64,000 bases of DNA from CAXBID01 sp963815305 (GCA_963815305.1 CAWFFW010000002.1:832804-896803); one strand, 5' to 3'. Counted from the first letter of the stretch, positions 51,823-60,978 are shown. Notes: a model not told the origin generated them from the sequence alone. Numbers and translations: made by a program.

Positions 51823-53127
51823 TTATAAGCCAAACAATCTAGGTAAAAACATTGAAATTTCGGGTATATAAGTGATTAACAACAAAACTATAATCATAAT
51901 AAATAAAAATGGTAATAAGGGCTTTATTACCTTAGTAACTGAGACATTAGCCACACCGCTTCCAACAAATAAAATGGTTCCTACTGGCGGTGTACATAGA
52001 CCGATACACAAGTTTAAAACCAAGACGATTCCAAAATGTACTGGATCCATTCCTAAAGCTACTACTACAGGTAAAAAAATTGGTGTAAATATGAGTACCG
52101 CTGGCGTCATATCCATAAAGGTTCCAATAATTAGTAAGGTTAAATTTATAACTAAAAAAATAATAAACTTATTACTAAATTGTTCTAGCAAAAAACTACT
52201 CATTAGCTCAGGAATACTTTCAAAAGAAAACAACCAAGACATAGCCATAGAAGTACATATTAAAAACATCACAACACCTGTGGTTCTGGCACTAGTTAAC
52301 AATATACTGGGAAAATCCTTAGCCTTCATATCACCATAAATCAAGGCTAAAACTGCAGCATATAGTACGGCAATAGCCGAGGCCTCCGTGGCGGTAAAAA
52401 CACCTGCAACTATTCCACCTACTACAATAAACAAGAGTAGTAAACTAAAAAAAGCTTTTCTGAAATGTGTCCATATTTGAGATAAAGGAGTACGCTCTCC
52501 TTTTGAAAATTTTCTTCTAATAGCAACATATGCTATATAGGCCATTAAAGCTAATCCTAAAAGAATTCCAGGTAAGTAACCAGCAATAAATAAGGCCGCT
52601 ACAGATGCGGTTCCTCCACTAGCTAAAGCATAGACTATTAAAATATTACTTGGTGGTATAAGTAACCCTGTGGTAGATGACGTTATGTTAACGGATGCAC
52701 TAAACTCTCTTGGGTAACCTTCTTCCTCCATTCTGTCAGTCATAATGCTTCCAATAGCAGATGTTGCTGCGATGGCTGATCCTGAAATAGCGCCGAATAA
52801 CATAGATGCTAAAACGTTTACATAAGCTAAGCCTCCTGGTAAACTTGCCACTAAAGATTTTGCAAAGTTTATAAGCCTATTTGCAATACCACCTCGTTTC
52901 ATAATTTCACCTGCCAGTACAAAAAATGGAATAGCTAATAATGCGAAACTGTCAATACCCGTAGTCATTCTTTGAGCAATGGTTGTAATGCCAGGAAGCT
53001 TATCAATATTTAACAATAAACTAAATGTTGTTGAAATACCTATTGAATAAGCTACTGGTACTTTTAGCAATAGCAAAATAAAAAAACTAACAAATAATAC
53101 TAAAATACTTATAACTTCAATACTCAT
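51823..53127 (-). CDS. TRAP transporter large membrane subunit (DctM type)
   Basis: A 434-residue subunit with about 12 hydrophobic helices that forms the sodium-driven channel of a TRAP transporter in the cytoplasmic membrane. Typical sequences are ALLAIPFFVLAGEIMKRGGI, ASMLFGAISGSAIAATSAIG, GYPREFSASVNITSSTTGLL with IPPSNILIVYALASGG, and FMDMTPAVLIFTPIFLPVVV near the C-terminus. Last gene of the uronate operon; three bases after the small subunit gene. Substrate inferred from context: glucuronate or a related hexuronate. Confidence 0.92.
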   Translation of the reverse strand: MSIEVISILVLFVSFFILLLLKVPVAYSIGISTTFSLLLNIDKLPGITTIAQRMTTGIDSFALLAIPFFVLAGEIMKRGGIANRLINFAKSLVASLPGGLAYVNVLASMLFGAISGSAIAATSAIGSIMTDRMEEEGYPREFSASVNITSSTTGLLIPPSNILIVYALASGGTASVAALFIAGYLPGILLGLALMAYIAYVAIRRKFSKGERTPLSQIWTHFRKAFFSLLLLFIVVGGIVAGVFTATEASAIAVLYAAVLALIYGDMKAKDFPSILLTSARTTGVVMFLICTSMAMSWLFSFESIPELMSSFLLEQFSNKFIIFLVINLTLLIIGTFMDMTPAVLIFTPIFLPVVVALGMDPVHFGIVLVLNLCIGLCTPPVGTILFVGSGVANVSVTKVIKPLLPFLFIMIIVLLLITYIPEISMFLPRLFGL

Positions 53128-53130
53128 AAT

Positions 53131-53622
53131 TTAGACGGCTATTTGATTGTTGTAAATTTTCGAAACGTGATATACAGAAAAGCACATAATTAAAAACCCA
53201 CTAAAAGGCAGGATGGCATAAATATACCCTAAAGGAATTCTTAAAGTTCCCGATAATTGTTCTAAGTGTAAGGTGATGTAAACCAAGTTTAAACCACCAA
53301 TAACCATAACTATTAAAGCGAATAGAAATATTAAAACTTCTATAAAAATGGATACGTTCTTTCTATTTACATCAGAAAACTTACTGTATAAAAAATCCAT
53401 AGATAAGTGTTCTCTTCTTGCATTAAGATACGCTGTACCTAGAATTGATAACCAAATTAAAGAGAAGCGTGCCAATTCTTCTGTCCAAGAAAATGACGTG
53501 TTTAGTATATATCTCGAAAACACTTGCCACAATACGTCTATTACCAAAAGTGCAAAAATAATGACTAAGAAAATTTCCATAAATTTATTAATCTTAGCAA
53601 AGAGCATATCCGCTATTTTCAT
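53131..53622 (-). CDS. TRAP transporter small membrane subunit (DctQ type)
   Basis: A 163-residue protein with four membrane helices (about 13-36, 48-66, 90-112 and 131-152). The conserved pattern WQVFSRYILNTSFSWTEELA (the RY...W-EE part of DctQ) at about 32-51 is present. It couples the solute-binding protein to the large subunit. Two bases after dctP, three before dctM. Confidence 0.9.
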   Translation of the reverse strand: MKIADMLFAKINKFMEIFLVIIFALLVIDVLWQVFSRYILNTSFSWTEELARFSLIWLSILGTAYLNARREHLSMDFLYSKFSDVNRKNVSIFIEVLIFLFALIVMVIGGLNLVYITLHLEQLSGTLRIPLGYIYAILPFSGFLIMCFSVYHVSKIYNNQIAV

Positions 53623-53624
53623 AA

Positions 53625-54602
53625 TTATTGGTTTTTAATTTTGTTAACCAAACCTTCCATATCTGGATATTCTCTCAAAAAATCATCTAAAACAGATTTA
53701 GATTTTTCAGCAAATAAAGATTTTTCTGGTATTATAATTTCTACTCCAAATTCTTTAGCTATTTTCATAGACTCTTCTACCGATTCATTCCAAAAAATCT
53801 TTTCAGATTGCGCTGACTCGTCTGCTGCTTCTTTTACCCATATCTTTTCTTCTTCAGATAATTTATCCCAATATTTTGTTCCAATAATTAATACATCAGG
53901 TACTGATGAATGCTGGTCTAGTGTATAATATTTACTCACCTCGTGGTGATTGGAAGACACAAATGATGGCGGATTATTTTCGGCACCGTCAACAACGCCT
54001 TGTTGGATGGCTGTATATAATTCTCCATAGGCCATAGGAGTTGCAGAACCTCCTAAAGCATTAACCATATTTATAGACATTTGGTTATTCATTACTCGAA
54101 TTTTCAGTCCTTTTAAATCATCTGGTGTTCTTATCGCTTTATTTGAAGTATAAAAACTTCGGCTTCCAGCATCATAATAACATAACCCTCTTAACCAAAA
54201 CTTACTTCCTTTTTGTAAAATAGATTTTCCAACTTCACCTTCTAAAACATCAAATTGATGTTCTTTACTTCTAAACAAATACGGTATGCCCAAAACATGA
54301 TATTCTGGAACAAAATTAGACATAGTAGCAGCACTTACTTTAGTAACTGCAACACTTCCTATTTGCAATAACTCCAAAACCTCTCTTTCTGAACCCAACA
54401 TCCCGTCAGGAAAAATTTTCACTTGTAATTTACCTTCAGATTTTTTATTTAAAGCCTTTTGGAATTCTAATATCCCTTTGTGTACAGGATGTGTTTGAGG
54501 TAAAGTATGCGCTAAATACATCACTTTATTCTCATCATTTTCATTGCATCCAAGCAAAAAAAGCAAAATTAAAAAGACGTTAAATAATTTAGTAGTCATC
54601 AA
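53625..54602 (-). CDS. TRAP solute-binding protein, lipoprotein (DctP type)
   Basis: A 325-residue substrate-binding protein. Unlike most DctP proteins it has a lipobox (MMTTKLFNVFLILLFLLGCN, cysteine at 19), so it should be tethered to the membrane rather than free. Characteristic parts: GKLQVKIFPDGMLGSEREVL, and the ligand-arginine region LKGLKIRVMNNQMSINMVNA (R about 170) that grips the carboxylate, with GELYTAIQQGVVDGAENNPP. Neighbouring uxaC, uxuA, kduI and kduD point to uronates as substrates. Confidence 0.92.
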   Translation of the reverse strand: MMTTKLFNVFLILLFLLGCNENDENKVMYLAHTLPQTHPVHKGILEFQKALNKKSEGKLQVKIFPDGMLGSEREVLELLQIGSVAVTKVSAATMSNFVPEYHVLGIPYLFRSKEHQFDVLEGEVGKSILQKGSKFWLRGLCYYDAGSRSFYTSNKAIRTPDDLKGLKIRVMNNQMSINMVNALGGSATPMAYGELYTAIQQGVVDGAENNPPSFVSSNHHEVSKYYTLDQHSSVPDVLIIGTKYWDKLSEEEKIWVKEAADESAQSEKIFWNESVEESMKIAKEFGVEIIIPEKSLFAEKSKSVLDDFLREYPDMEGLVNKIKNQ

Positions 54603-54604
54603 GT

Positions 54605-56011
54605 CTAGTTTTTAAAGTTGAAATAATTTTTTGCGTTAAAATAACAGATATCTTGAACCATTTTGCCTAAAAACTCAATATCATTAGGAATGAGTCCCTG
54701 AGTTACATCTTCACCGATGATATTACACAAGATACGTCTAAAATATTCATGTCTGGGAAAAGATAAAAAGCTTCTACTATCTGTAAGCATCCCAACAAAT
54801 CGGCTTAATAAGCCCATATTAGACAAACAATTTAATTGTTTTTCCATACCATCCTTTTGATCCAAAAACCACCAACCTGAGCCCCATTGCATTTTTCCTG
54901 GAATACCTGCTTCACTGTAGTTACCCATCATAGTTACAAAAACCTCATTTTGAGATGGATTTAAATTATAAGAAATAGTTTTTGCTAATTGATTTGTATT
55001 GTCAAGACCATTAAATAATTTAGACATCGCCTTTGCTGCTGGAAAATCTCCAATAGAATCAACACCTGCATCCAATCCTATTTGATTTAATAATCTACTA
55101 TTATTATTTCTTATAGCTCCTACATGAAATTGTTGCGTCCATCCTTTAGCATGATACATTTTACATAAGTTATCTAAGAGGCAAGAGGCATAAATATCCA
55201 CTTCCTTATTCGATAATTTATCACCTGCTAAACCTTTTTTAAATATTATATCAGCGGCTTCGTGTGTAAAATCCGCAGCATAAATTTCTTCCATGCCATA
55301 ATCAGATAATCGACAACCTGCTTCATCAAAATAATCAACTCTAATTTGGATTGCTTTTAATAAAGTGTCTAAATTATCAATTGAGAATTCTACGCAATGA
55401 GATAATTTTTTGATATAATCAGAAAAGCTTTCTTTTTCTATAAAAAGCAAGGCATCTGGTCTAAACGTAGGATAAACTTTAGTGTAAAAACCGCTTTCGA
55501 TTATTTGTTTATGATAATATAAATCATCAATAGGATCATCTGTAGTACATACCACTTCTACTTTTAAATCCTCTAATAATTGCCCTGGTGTTTTATGTTC
55601 TAGAATAGCATTTATTTTTTCATAAATGGCTTCTGCATTACTCGAATTGAGTAACTCATCAACATTAAAATATCTTTTTAACTCTAGATGTGTCCAATGA
55701 AACAAGGGATTTCTTAACGTATATGGAACAGTTTCTGCCCATTTTAAAAATTTTTCCTTAGGTGTAGTTTGCTTACCCGTAATATAGGCTTCTTCAATAC
55801 CATTTGCCCGCATGGCTCTCCACTTGTAATGATCTCCATTCAACCATGCATCGGTAATGTTTTTTATTGGTTTATTTTCAGCTATAGCCTGTGCAGAAAG
55901 GTGGTTGTGATAATCAATAATAGGCAAATTTTTAGCGTAATTATGATATAAGATTTCCGCAGTTTTAGATTGTAATATGAAATTATCGTTTATGAAATTT
56001 GTTGTTTTCAT
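54605..56011 (-). CDS. uxaC: Glucuronate isomerase
   Basis: Converts D-glucuronate to D-fructuronate (and galacturonate to tagaturonate), first step of intracellular hexuronate breakdown. The 468-residue protein is full length and has the metal-binding start LPIIDYHNHLSAQAIAENKP, LFHWTHLELKRYF, VVCTTDDPIDDLYYH, GWTQQFHVGAIRNNNSRLLN and GSGWWFLDQKDGME near the end. The next enzyme would be the SDR at 60045. It lies 8 bases after the DUF4861 gene and 2 before dctP. Confidence 0.97.
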   Translation of the reverse strand: MKTTNFINDNFILQSKTAEILYHNYAKNLPIIDYHNHLSAQAIAENKPIKNITDAWLNGDHYKWRAMRANGIEEAYITGKQTTPKEKFLKWAETVPYTLRNPLFHWTHLELKRYFNVDELLNSSNAEAIYEKINAILEHKTPGQLLEDLKVEVVCTTDDPIDDLYYHKQIIESGFYTKVYPTFRPDALLFIEKESFSDYIKKLSHCVEFSIDNLDTLLKAIQIRVDYFDEAGCRLSDYGMEEIYAADFTHEAADIIFKKGLAGDKLSNKEVDIYASCLLDNLCKMYHAKGWTQQFHVGAIRNNNSRLLNQIGLDAGVDSIGDFPAAKAMSKLFNGLDNTNQLAKTISYNLNPSQNEVFVTMMGNYSEAGIPGKMQWGSGWWFLDQKDGMEKQLNCLSNMGLLSRFVGMLTDSRSFLSFPRHEYFRRILCNIIGEDVTQGLIPNDIEFLGKMVQDICYFNAKNYFNFKN

Positions 56012-56019
56012 ATCTATTC

Positions 56020-57198
56020 CTAATTAAAATTAACAATTAATGGATTGTTAGTTTTTAATAAAAACGTCTCCAGATAATTTTCCCAGGCTTCCTTTGAAGT
56101 AAATTCTTCGGCTTCTTTCCATCCAAAACCTGCAAAATAAATTACTTTTCCATTAACGGCCTTAATTTGAGCATATAAATTACTCAAATCTTTTATTGAT
56201 GTATCAAATAACTCACTTGAAATCATATTATTATTAGGAATGACTACGGCAGTTCCTAGTTCAGAGCCATCGTGTGGTTCCCAATAGGAAATCCAACCAG
56301 AATCGTTATTTTGTGTTGGTTCACCATCTTTTTCATGTAAAGTTAAGCCAGCATAAATAGACTCTGCTCCAGATAATTCAATTTCAAATCTTGATAAATT
56401 ACTACCATAATCCAGAGAAATGTGTTTTTTTTCAGAGATTATTTGCCCATTTGCATCCCAATCTGCATAATCCAAAATAAAACTTGTGCGTATGGGCCCC
56501 GTGGTGATTATTTTCCAATCTATAAAATTTTTAGATATGTAGTATATTGAATCTACCTTTACTGCAGTTCCTCCAACACCTCTACTAGACCCTACATGGA
56601 AATTATCAAGACCTTCTCCTGTATCTTCATGATAAGTTCCAGTTTTTTCTGTATATTTTTTATACCAAGAATTGATAATAGGATACTCTACTTTTTTCAA
56701 CCATGCATCAATTCCACTAGATAAAGTTGCTTCTTTAAGGTTGTTTTCGAATCGATATTGTGCATTGGGTCCATAAGTTCTAAACCCTACTTTATTATTT
56801 TCCCAAGCATAATCATCTGTACGCTCTGGAACAAATCTAGAGTAACAATACTCAATAACTTCGGGCTTATTGTCTGTTTCGACTTTTACAAGTTCGAATT
56901 GCTTCTCTGAGTTTGCATCAATGTCTGGTTGAAACAATAAAACATCTACTTTTTCATCTTGATCGTTATCAACAAATTGAGAAACTAAAATCTTACCTGT
57001 TATTAAATCCTTAACGCTTAAATTTTCAAAATCCTCACCTTCTTGTAATTTCACATCGGATCTATTAATTTCTATGGTTTCAAATTTTCTAGGTATATCC
57101 AGTGAATTTTTCACTGTAATGGTTTGACGTGATTCATTCTTACAGCCTAAAACAAAACTAAATACTGATAATATTAAATAAAATAGTGTTTTTTTCAT
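56020..57198 (-). CDS. DUF4861 lipoprotein of the uronate operon
   Basis: A 392-residue lipoprotein beginning at 57198 (MKKTLFYLILSVFSFVLGCK, cysteine at 19; an earlier ATG at 57225 overlaps kduD). Then strands of NSLDIPRKFETIEINRSDVK, DQDEKVDVLLFQPDIDANSE, followed by a beta-sandwich-like part with GFRTYGPNAQYRFENNLKEA, VGGTAVKVDSIYYISKNFID and ISEKKHISLDYGSNLSRFEI. DUF4861 proteins occur with polysaccharide lyase and uronate genes in Bacteroidota; the function is not known to me. A role in trimming or binding oligouronides outside the cell is an inference from position and lipid anchor. Confidence 0.85.
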   Translation of the reverse strand: MKKTLFYLILSVFSFVLGCKNESRQTITVKNSLDIPRKFETIEINRSDVKLQEGEDFENLSVKDLITGKILVSQFVDNDQDEKVDVLLFQPDIDANSEKQFELVKVETDNKPEVIEYCYSRFVPERTDDYAWENNKVGFRTYGPNAQYRFENNLKEATLSSGIDAWLKKVEYPIINSWYKKYTEKTGTYHEDTGEGLDNFHVGSSRGVGGTAVKVDSIYYISKNFIDWKIITTGPIRTSFILDYADWDANGQIISEKKHISLDYGSNLSRFEIELSGAESIYAGLTLHEKDGEPTQNNDSGWISYWEPHDGSELGTAVVIPNNNMISSELFDTSIKDLSNLYAQIKAVNGKVIYFAGFGWKEAEEFTSKEAWENYLETFLLKTNNPLIVNFN

Positions 57199-57199
57199 G

Positions 57200-57994
57200 T
57201 TAAGATTCGTTAGTTGGTTTGCCAATCGTTGCTAAGATTCCGCCATCAACATATAAAATATGTCCATTTACGAAATCACTAGCTTTTGATGACAAGAATA
57301 TAGCTGCACCAGCCAAATCATTAGGATCTCCCCATTTGGCTGCTGGTGTTCGGTTTATTATAAAATCGTTAAATGGATGTCCTTCAACTCTAATAGGTTC
57401 TGTTTGAGAAGTTGCAAAATACCCAGGACCAATACCATTAACTTGAATATTATATTTTGCCCACTCTGTAGCCATATTCTGTGTGAGCATTTTTAAACCA
57501 CCTTTAGCTGCCGCATAAGCGCCAACACTATTTCTCCCCAACTCACTCATCATAGAGCAAATATTAATTACTTTGCCTTGTTTTCTAGAAATCATGTTTT
57601 TTACAACGTGCTTTGATACGATAAACGGACTCACTAAATCAATGTTTATAACTTCCTTGAAATCGGCAACTTCCATTTCAATCAAAGGTGTTCTTTTAAT
57701 GATGCCAGCATTATTAATTAAAATATCTATATGACCTACTTCTGCCTCTATTTTAGAGATAGCTGCTATAACTTCTGCCTCATCAGCAACGTTAAATCTG
57801 TACCCTACTGCGTTTATTCCTTCTTTTTTATATTCCGCTACGGCGATATCAATTTTTTCTTGAGAAGAGTTTCCGTTAACGATAACTGTTGCCCCCGCTA
57901 GACCTAAACCTCTTGCCATTGCCATTCCTAGACCATGGGTACTTCCGGTTACCAAAGCATTTTTTCCTTTGACATTAAATAATGATGCACTCAT
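57200..57994 (-). CDS. kduD: 2-dehydro-3-deoxy-D-gluconate 5-dehydrogenase KduD
   Basis: Reduces/oxidises between 2,5-diketo-3-deoxygluconate and KDG, the step after KduI in breakdown of unsaturated uronates from pectin, alginate-like or glucuronan chains. A 264-residue SDR: cofactor motif TGSTHGLGMAMARGLG (about 17-32), NNAG, active-site S in INICSMMSELG, YAAAKGG (Y about 157, K 161) and NGIGPGYFATSQTEP. Three bases separate it from kduI; its stop is next to the DUF4861 start. Confidence 0.93.
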   Translation of the reverse strand: MSASLFNVKGKNALVTGSTHGLGMAMARGLGLAGATVIVNGNSSQEKIDIAVAEYKKEGINAVGYRFNVADEAEVIAAISKIEAEVGHIDILINNAGIIKRTPLIEMEVADFKEVINIDLVSPFIVSKHVVKNMISRKQGKVINICSMMSELGRNSVGAYAAAKGGLKMLTQNMATEWAKYNIQVNGIGPGYFATSQTEPIRVEGHPFNDFIINRTPAAKWGDPNDLAGAAIFLSSKASDFVNGHILYVDGGILATIGKPTNES

Positions 57995-57997
57995 AAT

Positions 57998-58837
57998 TTA
58001 TCTTAATTCTGTTATTTTAGCAACATCCATATCACCGTAATCTAAATTCTCGCCTGCCATTCCCCAAATAAAAGTATAATTAGATGTACCAGAACCTGAA
58101 TGAATAGACCATGGTGGAGAAATTACAGCCTGATCGTTTTGCATCCAAATATGACGCGTTTCTTGTGGTTGCCCCATAAAGTGACATACTGCTTGATCCT
58201 GTGGAATATCTAAATAGTAGTAAATTTCCATTCTACGATCGTGCACGTGGGCTGGCATGGTATTCCAAACACTGCCCGTTTTTAATTCTGTCATTCCCAT
58301 TTGAAGCTGACACGTATCTACAATACCACCAATTATCATTTGATTAACGGTACGATGATTTGCAGTTTCTAATGACCCTAATTCTATTTTGTTAGCCTCA
58401 GCTTTACTTACTTTTTTTGTAGGGTACGTTTTGTGTGCTGGTGCAGAGTTTAAATAAAATTTAGCCGGATTGTTTTTATCATTACTCTTAAAAACCACTT
58501 CTTTTTTTCCACTACCTATATATAAAGCATCTTTTAATGTTAATGCATAAGACTCTCCATCTACCTCAACAGTACCATCACCTCCAACATTTATAATGCC
58601 TATTTCTCTTCTTTCTAAAAAATAATTTGCTTTTAGAGGCGCTATGGTTTCTAATTTTATAGGTGATAAGGGTACTGCAGAACCTGCCATATACCTATCA
58701 TAATGCGTATAAACTAAAACCAACTGGTCTTCTTGCATTAAATTATTTATTAAAAACTCATCTCTTAACTGGGTTGTATCGTATGCCTTTACAGCTTGCG
58801 GGCTTGATGCATATCGTGTTTCATAATTCACTTTCAT
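57998..58837 (-). CDS. kduI: 5-dehydro-4-deoxy-D-glucuronate isomerase KduI
   Basis: Isomerises 5-keto-4-deoxyuronate to 2,5-diketo-3-deoxygluconate. The 279-residue cupin-like protein has the family start MKVNYETRYASSPQAVKAYD and the zinc site in MPAHVHDRRMEIYYYLDI (H about 198, H 200, E 205) with a later H in WSIHSGSGTSNYTFIWGMAG (about 247). Full length. It stands third in the operon, 20 bases after uxuA. Its presence with kduD shows that lyase products (unsaturated uronates) are a source of the imported sugar acids. Confidence 0.96.
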   Translation of the reverse strand: MKVNYETRYASSPQAVKAYDTTQLRDEFLINNLMQEDQLVLVYTHYDRYMAGSAVPLSPIKLETIAPLKANYFLERREIGIINVGGDGTVEVDGESYALTLKDALYIGSGKKEVVFKSNDKNNPAKFYLNSAPAHKTYPTKKVSKAEANKIELGSLETANHRTVNQMIIGGIVDTCQLQMGMTELKTGSVWNTMPAHVHDRRMEIYYYLDIPQDQAVCHFMGQPQETRHIWMQNDQAVISPPWSIHSGSGTSNYTFIWGMAGENLDYGDMDVAKITELR

Positions 58838-58856
58838 AAGTAACTTCTATTTATTT

Positions 58857-60032
58857 TTATATACTATGTTTTAAACCGAATTCTAAACCTCTTAATTCAG
58901 CCAATCCACGTAATCTTCCTATTCCTGAATATCCAGGATTTGTTTTTTTATGTAAATCATCAAGCATTTGATGCCCATGATCTGGTCTTACAGGGATTAC
59001 AGAATCTATGCGCCCTTCAGCTTTTCTTCGCTTTTCTTCTATCAAAATTTCTTTTACAATGCTGTACATATCTACATCGCCCTCTAAATGATTAGCCTCA
59101 TAAAAATTACCTTCTTCATCGCGCTTGGTACTTCTTAGATGAAGAAAATGTACACGGTCTGAAAAACGTTTAAAAATTTTAACTAAATTATTATCAGCCC
59201 TTACGCCTAGCGACCCTGTACAAAATGTAATTCCGTTAGCTCTATCGGATACACTTTCGAATAAATATGCGTAATCTGCTTCAGTACTTACCACTCTTGG
59301 TAATCCTAATATTGGATAAGGTGGATCATCGGGATGAATACACATAAGCACTTCGTTTTTAGAAGCTATAGGTATAATTTCTTTCAGAAAAGATACTAAA
59401 TTTTCTCTTAAAGCGGATGCATCAATATTTTTGTAGGTATCTAAAATAGTTTGAAATTGTTCTAAAGTATAGCCTTCCTCTGCACCAGGTAAACCAGCTA
59501 TTATATTATTTATAAGCTTTGTTTTATCATCCTCAGACAAATTATCGACATAAGTTCTTGCCAATTTTTGTTGAGATGCAGTATAGTCGTTTTCAGCTCC
59601 CGTTCTTTTTAATAAATAAAGTTCAAAAGCAGCAAAAGCAATCATATCAAAACGAAGCGCCTTCGAGCCATCTTCTACCTGATAGGCCAAATCTGTTCGC
59701 GTCCAATCCAAAACGGGCATAAAGTTGTAACAAATAATACGAATATCACAAATTTTTAAATTTTGAATACTTTGTTTATAATTCTCAATATATTTTTGAA
59801 AATTACCAGAACGTGTTTTTATACTTTCATGAACCGGAATACTTTCTACAACGCTCCAGGTTAACCCTGAATTCTCAATAATTTCTTTCCGTTTTTTTAT
59901 TTCTTCAACAGTCCATACTTCGCCGTTTGGTATATGGTGCAATGCTGAAACAATACCTGTTGCTCCCGCTTGTTTTATGTTTGATAAAGATACAGGATCA
60001 TTAGGTCCGTACCATCTCCATGTTTGTTCCAT
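58857..60032 (-). CDS. uxuA: Mannonate dehydratase
   Basis: Dehydrates D-mannonate to 2-keto-3-deoxygluconate. The 391-residue protein has the N-terminus MEQTWRWYGPNDPVSLSNIK, TWSVVESIPVHESIKTRSGN, ICYNFMPVLDWTRTDLAYQV, the metal site around CIHPDDPPYPILGLPRVVST (about 232-251), CTGSLGVRADNNL and FLHLRSTKRDEEGNFYEANH. A complete length for the family. 12 bases after the SDR gene. Confidence 0.97.
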   Translation of the reverse strand: MEQTWRWYGPNDPVSLSNIKQAGATGIVSALHHIPNGEVWTVEEIKKRKEIIENSGLTWSVVESIPVHESIKTRSGNFQKYIENYKQSIQNLKICDIRIICYNFMPVLDWTRTDLAYQVEDGSKALRFDMIAFAAFELYLLKRTGAENDYTASQQKLARTYVDNLSEDDKTKLINNIIAGLPGAEEGYTLEQFQTILDTYKNIDASALRENLVSFLKEIIPIASKNEVLMCIHPDDPPYPILGLPRVVSTEADYAYLFESVSDRANGITFCTGSLGVRADNNLVKIFKRFSDRVHFLHLRSTKRDEEGNFYEANHLEGDVDMYSIVKEILIEEKRRKAEGRIDSVIPVRPDHGHQMLDDLHKKTNPGYSGIGRLRGLAELRGLEFGLKHSI

Positions 60033-60044
60033 TTTATTTTTTAT

Positions 60045-60872
60045 TTAAACACCACTATAAGCAGCAAATCCACCATCTATTGGTATAACAACTCCTGTTA
60101 CAAATGATGATTTATCGTTACACAAATACAAAGTTGTACTAATTAAATCTTCTGGATTCCCATAACGACCCATAGGCGTTTGATCTATAATTTGCTGACC
60201 ACGTTGTGTTAAACTACCATCTGAGTTTGTTAGTAAGGTTCTGTTTTGTTCTGTTAAGAAAAAACCTGGCGCTAATGCATTTACCCGAATACCTACTTTA
60301 GAAAAATGAACTGCCAACCATTGTGTGAAATTAGATACGGCAGCTTTTGCACCACTATAAGCAGGTATTTTAGTTAGGGGTGTAAAAGCATTCATGGATG
60401 AAATATTTAGAATACTACAGCCTGTTTTCCCAACCATATCTTTGGCAAAAACTTGTGTGGGTAACAATGTACCTATAAAATTTAAGTTGAAAACAAACTT
60501 AATACCTTCTGGGTCTAAATCAAAAAAGGTTTTGAAACCTTCTGCTGTACTTTTTAAGTCATCTTCAAATAAATATGGATTAGAAGTAGTACCTAAAGGA
60601 TGGTTTCCTCCTGCGCCATTAATTAAAATTTCACAGCTTCCTAATTTTTGATTTATCTCTGCCCTGGCGGCCTCCAACGATGCTTTTTCTAAAACATTCG
60701 CCATAACCCCTATAGCTTGTCCACCCGATGCATTAATCTCATCGGCTACCTTTTGTGCAGATTCTAATTTTAAATCTAAAACAGCTATCTTATGTCCCTC
60801 TGAAGCCAAAGCTTTTGCTAAAGTACTACACAAAACACCGCCTGCCCCTGTTAATACGACTACTTTACTCAT
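60045..60872 (-). CDS. SDR oxidoreductase, probable D-mannonate oxidoreductase
   Basis: A 275-residue short-chain dehydrogenase: TGAGGVLCSTLAKALASEGH (about 8-27) for the nucleotide, NGAGGNHPLG, serine in ILNISSMNAF and YSGAKAAV (Y about 173, K 177). Its length and the substrate-side insertion after NGAGG, plus the position between uxaC and uxuA in the pathway, suggest reduction of fructuronate to mannonate (the UxuB/YjmF step, known to be done by an SDR in Bacillus), but this has to be taken as an inference. First gene of the operon; promoter and dyad lie 55-105 bases upstream. Confidence 0.85.
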   Translation of the reverse strand: MSKVVVLTGAGGVLCSTLAKALASEGHKIAVLDLKLESAQKVADEINASGGQAIGVMANVLEKASLEAARAEINQKLGSCEILINGAGGNHPLGTTSNPYLFEDDLKSTAEGFKTFFDLDPEGIKFVFNLNFIGTLLPTQVFAKDMVGKTGCSILNISSMNAFTPLTKIPAYSGAKAAVSNFTQWLAVHFSKVGIRVNALAPGFFLTEQNRTLLTNSDGSLTQRGQQIIDQTPMGRYGNPEDLISTTLYLCNDKSSFVTGVVIPIDGGFAAYSGV

Positions 60873-60926
60873 TTTTTTTTTGATTTATTAAAAACAACTT
60901 TAATGAAAATTTATAAATACTATTCC

Positions 60927-60941
60927 GTGTATTAAGTACAC
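60927..60941. promoter_or_regulatory. Candidate operator of the uronate operon
   Basis: GTGTA-N5-TACAC dyad (15 bases) placed six bases after the -7 element, so it covers the predicted start of transcription. LacI/GntR-type regulators bind such sites; no regulator gene is present next to it. Confidence 0.5.
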
Positions 60942-60946
60942 AGAAA

Positions 60947-60978
60947 CAAATCTAGAAATTATAAAGTTATCTACCAAA
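60947..60978 (-). promoter_or_regulatory. Promoter of the uronate operon
   Basis: On the minus strand TTTG (60975-60978), 20 bases, TAGATTTG (60947-60954), an exact -7 match. Transcription would begin near 60940, giving a leader of about 68 bases. Confidence 0.65.
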
